Assembly: GCF_011386835.1 (NCBI RefSeq)
Contig: NC_088798.1
Span: 9,598,501 to 9,662,500, forward strand
Direction of reading: 5' to 3'
Length of the DNA stretch: 64,000 bases
Origin: Chrysemys picta bellii
Lineage: Eukaryota > Chordata > Testudines > Emydidae
Shown here: positions 1 through 12,768 of the stretch, piece by piece
Layout: every line of letters starts with the position of its first letter
How positions within the stretch are numbered: the stretch's first letter is position 1
Program-made: the position numbers and the translations under genes
Notes under the pieces: generated by a model
The model's input: only the letters and a program-made list of their open reading frames with translations
What the model was told of the DNA's origin: nothing
Databases searched by the model: none

Positions 1-779
1 CAATAAAGAAAAAATACTAGGTTTTTCTCCGAAATTAAGTTACCTATTTTATTACATCAGTTATTTTATACTTTTCATTCTGGTTCTTTTATTCCAATGC
101 TTTTATCATTTATGAGACATTTTTTAGCCTATCTCAGCCAAATAAAACAACAAAAACAATCAGAACTTGCAGCATTTACTTAAAGTGATTGCTCACTACC
201 CTGTAAAACTTGTATCAGAGACAAGCAGCCTTGAAAGTCAAAATGGAACATCTAGTTTACTGTATTAATTATAACAGTCCTCCTATTTGACAGCATAGCA
301 GTCCACATGTAGGTGTAGCTTGAAAACTTTTTAGATATAAAAAATACATCTCATAGTCATAGTGCTAATTAACTGGCATGATTTCTTGTGTCATTGAGAG
401 CAGTAGTGATCACCAAACACTTGGGCTTACAAACTCAGTTCCTGCTTTTGTTCCTGCTGAAGTCATTTGAAAACTCCCACTGACATACTTCAGCGGTTGC
501 TGAGTTGATGGGGCCAATAGGGTCGAATCCTGCAAGGTGTTGAGCACTGCTGGATTAAGGCAATGCAAGGCTTCAGACATATCAGAACTGACTGAAAAAT
601 GTTGTTAGAAAATGGTGAAAAATCTCAACATTTTGAAGCTGTTTCCATTTCATAGGGCTCAAAATGGATGCCTTTTAAACAATATTTTAAATCTAAACCA
701 TTACTGAAACACTTTTCTGATGATGAATAGACATCCATACTATGACTTCTGACTAGAGTTCATTTAAAAAAATAATAAG

Positions 780-1431
780 TAGGGCTCTACCAAATTCATG
801 GCCATGAAAAATACGTCACGGACCGTGAAATCTGGTCTCCCACCATGAAATCTCGTCTTCTGTATCTCTATACTACACAGATTTCACAGGGAAGACCAGT
901 GTTTCTCAAATTGGGGGTCCTGACCCAAAAGGAAGTTGGAGAGGGAGGTCACAAGGTTATTTTAGGGGGGTGCCACGGTTTTGCCACCCTTACTTCTGTG
1001 CTGACTTCAGAGCTGGGCGGCCGGAGAGTGGCGGGTGTTGGCTGGGTGCCCAGCTCTGAAGGCAGTGCCCTGCCAGAAGCAGTGCAGAAGTAAGGGTGGC
1101 AATGCCACACCATGCCGCCTTTACTTCTGCGCTGCTGGTGGTGGCAGCTCTGCCTTCAGAGTTGGGCTCCCGGCCAGCAGCTGCCGCTCTCCAGGTGCCC
1201 AGCTCTGAAGGCAGCGCCGCCATCAGCAGCAGTGCAGAAGTAAGGGTAGCAGTACCGCAATCCCCCTTACAATAACCTCGCGACCCCCTCAACTCCTTTT
1301 TGGGTCAGGACCCCTACAATTACAAACACCATGACATTTCAGATTTAAATAGGTGAAATCATGAAATTTACGATTTTTAAAATCTCATGACTGTGAAATG
1401 GACCAAAATGGACCAATTTGGTACGGCTCTA
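780..1431. mobile_element. Composite hAT-like non-autonomous DNA element
   Basis: The outer ends are imperfect inverted repeats, TAGGGCTCTACCAAATT and AATTTGGTACGGCTCTA. A second inverted pair lies inside: 898-940 (TTTCTCAAATTGGGGGTCCT onward) against 1283-1331 (TTTTTGGGTCAGGACCCC onward). The centre (975-1255) contains two further inverted blocks of GCCCAGCTCTGAAGGCAG and CAGAAGTAAGGGTGGCA type. The reading frames at 845-1093 and 990-1292 are by-products of this palindromic sequence and have no coding signal. Confidence 0.7.
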
Positions 1432-1545
1432 ATTACATAAGGTTATTACAACACATTTAAAAATGTTTTTAATTGAAAATGTCATTGTTGCTAAGGAAAG
1501 ATTGTGGCAATATACTTTTTTCTTATTAGCTGAGAACACTTTTGA

Positions 1546-1546
<1 letters not shown>

Positions 1547-1602
<56 letters not shown>

Positions 1603-1603
1603 A
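1547..1603. repeat. (CT)n(CA)n microsatellite
   Basis: A CT-rich run to about 1578 passes directly into about 13 CA units (1578-1603). The frame 1463-1717 crosses it and is not a gene. Confidence 0.95.
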
Positions 1604-4600
1604 GGCCCACATGCCTGTTTTCTTGAACATCAGAAGTTACTAAATCATGAAGTTATCCCATTGATAGAGCTAAATACAACATGTTGGGCTGCTATGCCTC
1701 AGAGTCAAAAATTGTGAGATCTCTGTATGCTACCAATAGCTGTGACCATTAACAACGTAACCTGCTCAGTCCTCATAAAACAGGCAACTGGTTGTATTGT
1801 GACTGGATTATGTTGTAGGCCCTCATCCTGCAATGGAACCTGCTAGCACAGGACTTTATGTCCGTGGGGGATCCCTATTTACTCCACTGGGACTCTGCAT
1901 AGGATTACCAGTCCATGCCAGTGATTCCAACCTTTAAACGGCATGAAAACAGCAGAAACCAGAAAATCAGAGTATCTCAGGAGAGGATGCATCATTTTCT
2001 GTCTAGATAGGGAAAGAAATTATCCTTAGCAGACAGCCTCTCTCTCTTTGCCAAATTACTCACAGTACAACAGTGAAAGTTTTCCTTTTACTGCAGTATA
2101 GTACTCCTGGTTTGAGATGTCCCACAGAATTCCATTCCATCTATCAGGATGTATAAAATAAACGGGACTGATTCTCCTCTGCATCACACTAGTTTTATAC
2201 TCATGCAGCTCCACTGGCATCAATGGAATTACTCCTGAATTAAACTGGCACAAGAGAAGTAGGTCCATATTCTTTTTTCCCTTCTGCTTGAAGATTTAAG
2301 TATAATTGTAGAGATGCACAATAAAATTAGATCAATGTCCACTGTTTCATTGAGAAACATTTTGTATATAATTTATCGTTATCCAAGTTTAGTAGTTAAA
2401 CAATGATGCTAATGAGTATTTATTTATTTATGGCAATGCCCACCGCATACTGGGCACTTTCCAAACAGAGGAAGAGGCATAGTTCCTGCCCCAAGAAGCT
2501 CATAACCTAAAAAGTAAGATGTAACATTATATATAAACAATGAATCATGCTATTTTGTGCTAACGTGTCTTGTTTACCCATTACTAATTTTTAACCTCAC
2601 TGTTAATATGACCATTTCTTTGTTGTAAGATGTTACCAGAAAGCAAAAAAAGAAGGCTTAAGAATCCTATCATACTACACAATCAGTGACTAGATTCACT
2701 GAGAATAGCTATAAAGCCTTAAACAAGCCCTTTATTTTGTGTTTTAAAAGTGTCATAAGGAGTTAATAGGACACAGCTGTACAGGCTCTTTCTAACAAGC
2801 AGCTTCTGTCGCTTTGGTCACCACAGGTGTCTCTGTAACCTGCAAACTCTTATTACTAGTGTATCAAAGTTGTGCTACTTAATAGACTTCTTTAGTAAAA
2901 CACAACAAAGCAATTACATGGCTGTTGATTGTCAGTCATAAAAAACTCCCTCAAACACAGTTTTTCAAAAGAAACTACACTGCAATTTTTTGTCATTGTA
3001 AAATAAAAGAAACTAGTGAATTAAATGGAGAACAGAACAATATAACAGCAGGTAGTCAACCGAACTTAGCCACTACAGATGGTTTAGAAATAGTGTTTCC
3101 TTTTACATCTAGTTGGGGGATAAAAGAAAAGGAGGAGGCTTCTTACTGCCAATGAATGGCAATACCAAAAGATTTAGCCAAGTCTCCAGTCTCTGTATTT
3201 GGCCTCATGAAAGACCCTAGATGCTTCATTTTTATCTGTGTTTGGCATTGCTTTTTTCAGCACCTTTAACTAAGTGTGATTAATACAATGATGTCATTAA
3301 AACAAATAAAAGGAATTAAAAGGATGGGAGGCTTTTGCAACACTGAAGATATTCAAGGTTAAGTTAAGATACCCTGTGAAACAGATCACAATGGTTTGTT
3401 TTTTAAAAGAGTAAATTACTGCACAAGAATATTGCTCTGTTTTACTCTGACACCCTTCATCTAAAGAAAAACTAACACAGTTTACAAGTTTGAGGAATAA
3501 GAATGGATAAAGTCTATATTCAGAAATCCAATTACTACTGAGCCACAGGGCAACAGGAACACAAATCTGGATGATTTGTAATTGTTCAAAAATAATTTGA
3601 ATTAGGTAACAACAATGAAGTTGCCCTTAAGTGAATTAATTTAACCTCTTTTGTTCACAAAACAGCACATTATTTTTGCATTAACACACCCAAAATAGCA
3701 TCATGGCACGTGACAGTCATATGTGCACTTCAAACATGATGAAATGAAGTCCACATTAGAAACTCAAACAGGCCTGACTTTAAAACCTTCATCATTTTTA
3801 CAGACATCATGATCAACAGACCAAATAAACATATCCCAACATCTACAGGACGCAATTGTTTTTATATTAAGATATGAACGGATTGCTGACTATGTGCAAG
3901 TGAATCTGTGGTATAAGTCAAATACATCAATCAGTTTGTGGTAGAATTAAAGCTATTATCTACCTAGCTGACGTGGCCTACAAAGCACTTCCTTAAAATT
4001 ATTATTTTTGTTAGACACCGTTTAACTTATTAATAAATGTTAAATTTGCATTGTGATTTTTGATCACTACCAAAAAATATTTTTGACAGGAGAATTGTTT
4101 CGTTCATATCACTCATATGAATTGTTCCCTTTATAATTTGTTTTATAATTATTTTTTTAAAATAGCTTCTATTTAAGATGATAATTTTTCCAATTGCAAT
4201 AACAAAAATAATTCTGACAGGGCCCCCAGGTAGTTAATTAATATAATCACCTCTCACTGTCAATCAATTGGTGTTGCTCACTCATTGCGGCAGTTCAAAA
4301 CAAAAATCTTAAAAATATGTTTATAGTGCTCTAGTGCTTGCAAAGGAAGATGCAAGAAAATACATTAAATCTGCACTGTAAGAAACAGTAAATAATTTCC
4401 CAAACTCTATAACAACAGTGAGTGATCTTATAATGAGAACAAAGAGACTCAGATGGTGTAAACTGGCACAGCTCCATTGACTTCATTGGAGCTAGGCTGA
4501 CTTAGACTAGAGAACACAGAATGGATTTTTTTATTTAAATAGACACCAAGAAACAAAACATTTGTTACACAGACATGGCAAGCTTCCTTGAAACAAAAGC

Positions 4601-4629
4601 AGCTCAACTCACAACTCAAACTGTATTAC

Positions 4630-4784
4630 CTTGCTCGGTTTGCTTCTTTTGTCATATCCCATGCCCAGGTTATGAAGTTCTGACTCAGATATGAAACAAT
4701 AGATTCGGCACAAAGCATTTGTGAGCAGAACACATTGGTTAGTACGCTTTCATCATGGTGGAGGTAGATAGCAAGAAGCTTTCT
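4630..4784 (-). CDS. FAF1: FAF1 coding exon: UAS domain core
   Basis: This 155-bp exon (51 codons plus two bases) follows a TTTGCAG acceptor and ends at a GTAATA donor. It encodes RKLLAIYLHHDESVLTNVFC, then SQMLCAESIVSYLSQNFITW, then AWDMTKEANRA. This is the core of the UAS thioredoxin-like domain and corresponds to about human residues 372-423. It is the last FAF1 exon in the window. The only differences from the remembered human sequence are M for L and EA for DS in the TK..NRA segment. The following exon (starting about RFLTMCNRHFG in human) was not found between 1 and 4629. Confidence 0.96.
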
Positions 4785-7299
4785 CTGCAAAGACAGGAGA
4801 AAATACTGATCAGTGAAAACACCTGTCTAAGAAGTCTGTTTAATAACTTAAAATTGCTACTGTAGGTTTGTGTGTTAGTGCACACAAGACTGTCTACAGT
4901 GCGAGACTGACTCTCAACATAAACAAATGTTCTGATTCAGCTGTTTCATACAGTTTAGTAACATGGAAAGAAAAATGGAATTCTAGCAATTAAAGTCAAA
5001 CTACCCTCTATCCCCCAAAATCCACTCAAATATTTTTAATCCAAATAGTCAACATTCTCTTTCAAAATCCAAGTAAAGGCCCAAAAGTGAATTTTTCTTC
5101 TTATTTCCAAAAAGTGATTTGGGATATCCTTAAAGTAGATTAATATTAAAGATATACATTTTAACACAAAAAAATAAAAAGCTTATTTAAACAAAAGTAC
5201 CTGTAGTAAACATTTGACAGCTTCCTGAAAAATGCATACCAAGGAACATCCATTTAGCATTTAGTTCTGAGAATGAGCTAACTATTTTTGGCTTGCTGCA
5301 CAGTAAAGACAATATTGAATACAGTTCTCATTTACCAGAAACATGCCTTTTATCACAACAAAGTAAATTGTAAATGTTCAGCTTAACAAAATGATAGTGA
5401 ATTGTTGTTAGCCTGGCTGTTGCCATAAGAGAGCCAAGTTTGGAAACAATTATGATTTCCCATTTTGCTGAAGACTAGACTATTTTAGAGATTATGTACT
5501 TGCAAGGGAGAGGATCACCTCTGCATAGTTCTTCAGAAACCAATATCTAAATCTGCAATGAAAGTAGCCAACAATGCAACTGTGCATCCTCCCCATAATA
5601 TGGAGATGTAATGGCAGACCACATGTCAGGAAGGGAAGTGACTGGTATATCTGCGTGTACATAGGGGAAGAAGGTGGGGTGGGAATAATATAGGGAAAAA
5701 GATGATTAGGGGAAAGGACCATGTTCTAATATCTGTTATCTGAATAAATCAAAAACACAGTTTTCGAAAAGCAACAGAAAATAACCACAAAAATTATTGT
5801 TAGGGACATTATTTAAAAATACTGCTTAAACATCCATGCTGAGAAGGCAAGTGACAAGTAGGGCAAATGGGTGAGTGTTTTTGCATATAATTTTTATAAA
5901 GGTAATTGAAAATCTATCTATACGAAGTAACATCTACGTAGGATATTGATCTGGTACCTTGCATTAATATATCAAGATATGGGGTACAATTTTGGGGCAA
6001 TTCATTTTTAGAAAAATCGGTATATTTATAACCTAGAACACTGGCTATGGGTAAAGTTTAGCAATGTCTGTTTAAACAAAAAGAAGAGTACATTTGAACA
6101 TTAGACTTTGAGAAAGGGATTAGTAATATACATTAATGTTTGTCTGATTTAATTTAAATGTTCTTCAGAACCAAATACACATGTGCCAGGAAAGGCCATT
6201 AATAAGCCTAACATGCAGAGTTCCATATAAGTGCAGCCAACAGTGTTGACCGAAACTAAACTTGAAAATCCAGGGCACTAATGCACAATATCAAGCAATA
6301 AAACAGCATCTCTGTGGTGATATTTAATTTAAAAAGAAGAAAGAGACAGGGGAAGATCAGGCACTGTCTGTTTTTGAGGATCAGCCGTTCTGCATTTCAA
6401 AGCATCGATCCCTGCAATATCCAGGTTACTGTGCTAGAATCTCGACTATTATATAGCAGTTGTAAGAGAGGGAGGGCAAAGATGTGTTTACTCAGTGATT
6501 AGGGCCTTAGAATAAGCCTCTAGCTCCTAGAGAGACAACTCACCACTTATTCATTTGGGCCAATTCACAAAGCCTAGAAAGATTAAACATCCATGCTGGG
6601 AAGACAAGCGAATGCAGACGGTGAAAAAGAAATAAAAATTCTTTAAAAACTCTTAGATGACTTCATTATTTTTTCCACAAGGAAACTTTAGGAAAGTGTT
6701 TAGTTAGAGAAAAACCCACATTGACCTCTCTCTAAACCCTTAATCTTTCCTTTGTGGTGGCACTGCTTTGTGGTAAGCGGATGGCTTTGCTCTCCTCTTT
6801 TCACTGGGAGCTGATAAAAAAAGGCTCTTGAGAAACACTTTTAGTTCCAAAGAAACAACCCCATGAAACTGTTAAATATGAGATTCCATCCAACTGAATG
6901 TTCCAAAATATGTACAGTTTTAAGATTAAAAGATTACGGCCAAATTTTAGTAAACAAGACAGGCACACAAACTTATGCACACAAACAACAGATGTCTAAA
7001 TTTGAACTACCTTATTTGTGAGTATAATTGTCATTTGCATCCAGATATCAGGTAGTTAGATGGCTAAACTATCTTTTGTAACTTCAGTTGATTGCAGCTG
7101 TAAAATCATGGGCCCAAAAAACTTGCAGGCCACATTGAGGTTTACTGTTAGGATAACAGTAAAGAGAGGCAGTAGAAAGATAATTTAAATGATAGCAAAT
7201 ATACTTTAAAAAAAAATCAAAACTAGTCATCTCCTGAGCATCCTTTGCTAGGAAAATGTATGTTGCTTTCATATTTTTTACAATGCACTTTTTAGTTCT

Positions 7300-7448
7300 T
7301 TTAATACACTAGGGCTGGGATTTCCAAAAATGCCAAAGGACCTGATTTTTAAAGGTTGACCTCAATGGGGGTTAGGTGCCTACGTGCTTTTGAAAATTCC
7401 ATTGTCTATCCGCAATTTTAGGTGCCTAAACGTCTTTAAAAATCTGGC
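7300..7448. repeat. Short interspersed repeat (GGTGCCTAA type)
   Basis: Contains GGGATTTCCAAAAATGCC, GGTTAGGTGCCTACGTGC, TTAGGTGCCTAAACG and AAAAATCTGGCCCTAA. The same blocks recur at 34660-34800, 52800-52850, 58490-58590 and, more weakly, at 16285-16375. An inverted GGATTTTCAAA...TTTGAAAATCC arrangement suggests a decayed palindromic MITE. Confidence 0.55.
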
Positions 7449-7744
7449 CCTAACCCTTTGTCTGCACTAGCATGTGAAAGACAAAACTTTTGTTGTTCAG
7501 AGGTGTTAAAAAAACAAAAAAACAAAACCTCAACACCACCACACACACCCCCACCCCCCGAAAGACAAAAGTTTTGTCAACAACAAGCACTGGTGTGAAC
7601 AGTGCTTTGTCCTGCCAACAATGCTAACACCGCTTGTTGGGGGTGGAAGTTTTTTCGTTGACAGGAGAGCTCTCTCCTGCCGACAAACAGCAGCTACACT
7701 GCGCACCTTTTAGCAGCACAGCTGTGTAGTGTAGACATAACCTA
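7449..7744. mobile_element. MITE-like DNA element (TGTCTACACT group)
   Basis: The ends, TTTGTCTGCACTAGC and GTGTAGTGTAGACATAACCT, are inverted versions of a turtle MITE terminus. The middle holds two opposite copies of AGACAAAACTTTTGTTG and AAAGTTTTGTCAACAACAAG. No coding content. Confidence 0.6.
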
Positions 7745-9333
7745 AGGTGACTTAGGAGCACAAGTGTCATTGAAAGTTAAGGGATCTAAGTGACTCAGGC
7801 ACTTTTGAAAAATCACATGCCTCAATTGTAAATAGTTCCACCTGGGACTTTAGCTGGATAATAAGTTTTCTGCTACTCCCATTCCTATACCAGGTATTGA
7901 GGAAGATGAGAAGGAACAAAGCTCTCATTATGTTAATATTCCAAGAAGGCCTCAGTGACACACTAGGGCAGCACGTAAGCTGATTTTCAGTGGCACTCAC
8001 ACTGCCCGGGTCCTGGCCACCAGTCTGGGGGGCTCTGCATTTTAATTTAATTTTAAATGAAACTTCTTTAACATTTTAAAAACCTTATTTATTTTACATA
8101 AAACAATAGTGTAGTTATATATTATAGACTTATACAAAGAGACCTTCTAAAAATGTTAAAATGTATTACTGGCACACGAAACCTTAAATTAGAGTGAATA
8201 AATGAAGATTCAGCATACCACTTATGAAAGGATGTCGACCCCTGCACTAGGGCTTCCATTAACAGACTTCTTGAGGTGTACTGGGCTTCTGCACACCAGT
8301 TAACTAGTCTTGACCATCAAAGTCTCAAGAACACTTACATTCCTGTGGCACTTGAGAAAAGTTCATTTCTTTTGCACTCTTATAAAAGGAATGAGGGAAC
8401 CCCTGTCACTGGTGGTTTAGGTAGAAACAAACAAACAAAAGAAATAGATCTTAAGGATGCTGAAAGAGTGGACTATTCAGGGAATTGGCCTTTTACCTAT
8501 GTTTAAATCCAGCCTAGTCAAGTTTCTACTAGATACGTATCCACAGCTCAAAAACAAATATCACAATTAGCATTCTTCTTGACAGTCTCAGAGAGCCAAA
8601 AGACCAAATAGACATGTAGACTGAGCCACCAAATCACCTCAAGAGGTGATTCCCCTTATGGGTCTCAATTTAGACACCTTATCAGGGCAGAATAAAGTAG
8701 CTTGAAATCCTATTTCACCCTCTCTTTTGCGGCCAAACAGATTATTTCAATCTCTAGACCAGCCAATCTAGAACTACTGTGGCCATAAAAAAGGTCAGCA
8801 TTTGCCATAAATTACAACACAGATGTATCTGAGATACCAGTTTTCCCTTATATTTAGAAAAAGGATTAAAAATTTGCCAGGTATCTAACCAGTCAGAGGA
8901 TTAAACCTACTAGCCAGAAGTATATACACAAGACAAGTGTGTGTGTGTGTCCTACCAACAAGTGAGACCCATGTGCAGGATGCTGGTTAACAAGCGCAGC
9001 TAGCTCTGGAGTATGGAATTAATATAAATCTAGCCCAGTGTTCTATATGGCAGCTGTGAAACTAATCAGTTTTGTTCATTGCATTGTTCTGGTGCTGCTT
9101 GGGAAAGGTATGAGCATCAGGAGAAGCATCAGCTCTATCTGAAGGCTCAGAGCACTGCATCAGTTCACGCTTGGAAAATTAAACTTTAGAACCATAAGGA
9201 CAAGAAACTCAACAGTTTTTAAATCAAAACTTAAACTGCAGAAATCAGTACTTTAGGTTTCCACTAGTCATCACGGAGAGCTTCCCACTAGTCATCAGTG
9301 AGTGGGAAAAAGGATTTTTCCAAGCCTTTAGAT

Positions 9334-9449
9334 CAGTAGTTTTCAACCTGTGGTCCACAGACCCCAGGGGGTCCCAAAGACTACGTCTGAGATTTCCAAA
9401 TTTGAATTTTTTTAGGGGTCCGCAAATGAAAAAAGGTTGAAAAACACTG
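9334..9449. mobile_element. hAT-type MITE with 8-bp target duplication
   Basis: A 116-bp element with inverted termini CAGTAGTTTTCAACCTGTGG and AAAGGTTGAAAAACACTG (the CAGTG.TTTTCAACC type). It is flanked by the 8-bp direct repeat CTTTAGAT at 9326-9333 and 9450-9457, the target duplication length of hAT transposons. Confidence 0.85.
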
Positions 9450-9454
9450 CTTTA

Positions 9455-10030
9455 GATTCATAATGATAAATAGATTTTAAGGCCCAAAGGGACCAATATG
9501 ATAATCTAATCTGACCTCCTGCATAACACAAGCCATGGAACCTCACCAAGTTATTTCAACAGCAACCCCATAATTTCTGTTTGAGCTATCACATACCTTT
9601 AAGAAAACAACCAGTCTTAATTAAAAGACTAAGTGATGAAGAAACCACAACATCCTTCAGTAAATTGTTCTAATGGTTAATTATTCCCCCTCACTGTTAA
9701 AAATGTCCACCTTATTTCTAGTCTAAATTTGTCTAACTTCAGCTTCCACCCATTAGATCTCCTTATTCCCTTTTCTACTAGTTTAAAGAGCTGACTACTA
9801 TTAGAAGTCTCTTCCCAATGTAGGAACCTGTAGAATGCGATCAAGTCACCTTTTAATCTTCTCTTGGATAAACTAAATAGATCAAGTTTCTTAAGTATTT
9901 CACTATAAAGTATTTCACTTCCTGTACCTCTTTTCTGAATACTTTCCAAAAAGGATGTTGAAAAATTGAAGCGTGGACACCAGAACTGGACATAATATTC
10001 TGGCACTGTATTGACAATCCTATGCATTCA
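9455..10030 (-). mobile_element. CR1 LINE fragment, RT C-terminus and 3' end
   Basis: The minus-strand frame 10027-9677 reads EYYVQFWCPRFNFS, FSLSKRRLKGDLIAFYRFL and SNGWKLKLDKFRLEIRWTFL, the C-terminal part of a CR1-type LINE reverse transcriptase. The 3' untranslated part follows toward 9455 and contains AATCTGACCTCCTGCATAAC in plus-strand spelling. It is 5'-truncated. Confidence 0.85.
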
Positions 10031-10984
10031 TAAACCATGTTTCAGGTTCCAAAATATAATGAGATTGCATTAAGATTTTTTAAAATAAATTTTGGGAACT
10101 TTTTATCTGTCTCCAGGTGTTGGAGCCTTTAGAGACTTGAAGCTCTAACCACAACTTTCCATCTAAAAATAAAGTAAGTAAACTGAGATTCTAATGTAAC
10201 AACGGGAATCCAGGTGTTGGAGCTTTAAGAAAAATACCAAGCATGACAAGAGCAGTGATAATATTATGAGAACTGGTAGCACTGGTGACTTGAAATTTTG
10301 CTTTCTGCATCTCACACCCACCTGTTCAGGATAATAATTGAAGCAGAAATGCTTACTCAATAGCATCTGGTAAATGCACAAGTGTTCTTTCAAGCTGGTA
10401 GAAGGTTTCCTGAATCAAGATCTTTCTTCTTCCTCCAGCCCAAAGGCTTTGTGCAGTGAGAACTGATTTTAACTGAACAAAAGGACATGTTTCCCACTCT
10501 TTAAGCCTTTCAAATGAACAACCTGATCCATCTATCTAAGGTAGCCTTAGAGACTTTAAAACCACTTTGAAAAGTCTCCTTGAGCACAAACAGATATTCT
10601 AATACACATCATCTTCATCTCATGAGCAGAATTTAAGCCCTCTTTGATATCCAGATGACAGATGTTAGAGTTGATTCCACTTTGATGACAGATTAAGGCA
10701 GAAACTGGTCAAAGCTCAAACCCATTTCCAGTGAAACTATGTGTTTATCCCTGGGTAGTAGAATGAGGACACACAGGAACCTTTGTGTGTGTTTGTATTA
10801 CATACATGACGGAGAAAGAAAACAAAATGTTAAAAGCTAAAGATTGCTAATTCCAACATCTAATGCACCATCAGAAGTGTTGGACTAGAATGAACCCAAG
10901 AGGACACAGATGCCAAAGGCTGACAGAATAGGAACGCTAACCAGGTTCAATTCCCCAAAAGGAGTCTGGCCTAAACATTACTCC

Positions 10985-11560
10985 ATGGATACACAGATTG
11001 TAAGGTCCAAAGGGACCACTGTGATTATCTAGTCTGACCTCCTGCATAACACAGATCATAGGACTTCTCTAAATTAATTCCTGTCTGACCTAAAAGCACA
11101 ACTTTACCAAAAACACCTGATTTTGATTAAAGAATTTCCAGAGATGGAAAATCTAGCCTCACCCTTGGTAAGCTGTTCCAATAGCTAATCACCCTGACTA
11201 TTAAACATTTGCACCTTATTTCACGTCTGAATTTGTCTAGCTTCAACTTCCAGCCATTTGATCTTGTTATATCTTTATCTGATAGATTGAAGAGCCCTCT
11301 ATTATCAAATATCTATTCCCCATGTAGGTACTTATAGACTGTGATTAAGTCACCACATAGATTGAGCTCCTTGAGTTTTTCCACTATAAAGCATGTTTTC
11401 CAATCCTTCAGTCATTTTTGTGGCTCTTGTCTGAACCCTCTGCACTTTATCAACATATTTCTTGAATTGTGGACACCAGAACTAGACACAGAATTCCAAT
11501 AGCAGTCATACCAGTGCCAAACACAGAGGTAAGGACCAGAAGACAATTGATAACCTCTGG
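10985..11560 (-). mobile_element. CR1 LINE fragment, RT C-terminus and 3' end
   Basis: Same segment and orientation as the CR1 copy at 9455-10030. The shared anchors in plus-strand spelling are CTAGTCTGACCTCCTGCATA, GTCTAGCTTCAACTTCCAGC and GGACACCAGAACTAGACACA. It is broken by stops and indels. Confidence 0.8.
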
Positions 11561-11904
11561 TTCTTACTTCTCAGAGCAGTACGAGCCATTACTTAAGCTT
11601 TAAGCACTCTCAGAACTTAAACAGTTGTATTTACACTTTTTATTGTTTAAATAATTTCAGCAAGGTGCTCATATACCATGGTGGTGGATGCCAAACAATT
11701 CAAATCAGATCACGCTGATAACCTATATGCCATCTCTCCTACAAAAATTCTAAGTTATAAATTAGAGAAGGATTTCTGTTGCAGAAACCCGTGTGTTCGC
11801 ATTATTGGGGGCGGGGGAAATGCAAGAGGATGGAATTCCAAATTTTATAAAGCTTTTCAGAGGTGACTTAGAATTTAAGAGATGGCTTAACACATTCAAG
11901 ATGT

Positions 11905-12065
11905 TTATTAGTAGAGTATGATGATGATGAAGTGCATTTATATACCACCTTTCATCCTGAAAGATACCAAATCTCTTTATAAAGAACTGCTTCATCCGCA
12001 AACGAAATGCAAACACTGTTTAACAGTGCAAAAGAATGGTAACACTTGAGGACAGGAAGTGAAGA
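11905..12065. repeat. Short interspersed repeat (CTTTCATCCTGAAAGAT type)
   Basis: Contains CCACCTTTCATCCTGAAAGA, TTTATAAAGAACTG and GAGGACAGGAAGTGAAGA. A second copy lies at 61555-61695 (GTCTTTCATCTTGAAAGATC, ACTTTACAAGC, GGACAGGAAGTGAA). The family is unnamed here. Confidence 0.6.
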
Positions 12066-12094
12066 ATAATATCCACTTGAAACCACAAGGAAAA

Positions 12095-12768
12095 CATTTA
12101 ATAGATTCATAGATTCCAAGGCCAAAACGGATTATTATGATAATCTAATCCAACTTCCTGTATAACACAGGCCATAGAATGTCCCCAAATAATTCCTAGA
12201 GCAGATCTTTTAGAAAAACATCCAAGCTTGATATAAAAATTTTCAGTGATGAAGAAACCACTATGACCCTTGGTAAATTGTCCAGCAATAAATTACCTCA
12301 CTGTCAAATATTTATGTCTTATTTCCAGTATGAATTTGTCTAGTTTCAACTTTCATCCATTGGATCATTTTATACCTTTCTCTGCTAGACTGAAGGGCCC
12401 ATTATTAAATATTTGTTCACTATGTAGATATTTATAGACTAATCAAAACACTCCTTAACTTTCTCTTTGTTAAGCTGAATAGATTGAGCTCTTTGAGTCT
12501 ATCACTATAAGACAGGTTTTCTAATCCTTCAGTCATTCTCATGGTTCTTCTCTGAACTCTCTCTGATTTTTCAACATCTTTCCTGAATTGTGGACATCAG
12601 AACTGGACACAGTATTGGAGTAGCAGTCACACCAGTGCCAAATACAGAGGTAAAATAAGCTCTGTACTTCTACTCACAATTTTCCTGTTTATACACCCCA
12701 GGATCACATTAGCTCTTTTGGCCACAGCATCATATTGAGAGCTGAGGTTCAGTTGATTAGGAGCACTC
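12095..12768 (-). mobile_element. CR1 LINE fragment, RT C-terminus and 3' end
   Basis: The third minus-strand CR1 3' end in a row. The segment AVAKRANVILGCINRKIVSR with ELILPLYLALV is encoded at 12845-12627. The 3' part begins at about 12100 with the AGATTCATAGATTCCAAGGC signature. It stops where a plus-strand CR1 copy begins, so the two truncated 5' ends abut head to head near 12765. Confidence 0.85.

Larger units (their letters stand above)
1..4629 (-). other. FAF1: FAF1 intron, downstream of the 4630-4784 exon (partial)
   Basis: AT-rich non-coding sequence. It holds a composite hAT-like element (780-1431), a CT/CA microsatellite (1547-1603), and a short MIR-like fragment around 2420-2510 containing the motif CCTGCCCCAAGAAGCTCATA. 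From about 2520 to 4629 I see no open frame with a recognisable protein, no splice-flanked exon and no RNA gene. Confidence 0.7.

Noticed and set aside
845..1292. Two overlapping small proteins on opposite strands
   Set aside because: They fall in a palindromic hAT-like element whose repeated CAGCTCTGAAGGCAG blocks produce matching frames in both directions.
1463..1717. Small open frame with a Ser/Leu then His/Thr repeat
   Set aside because: It is a translation of a CT/CA microsatellite.
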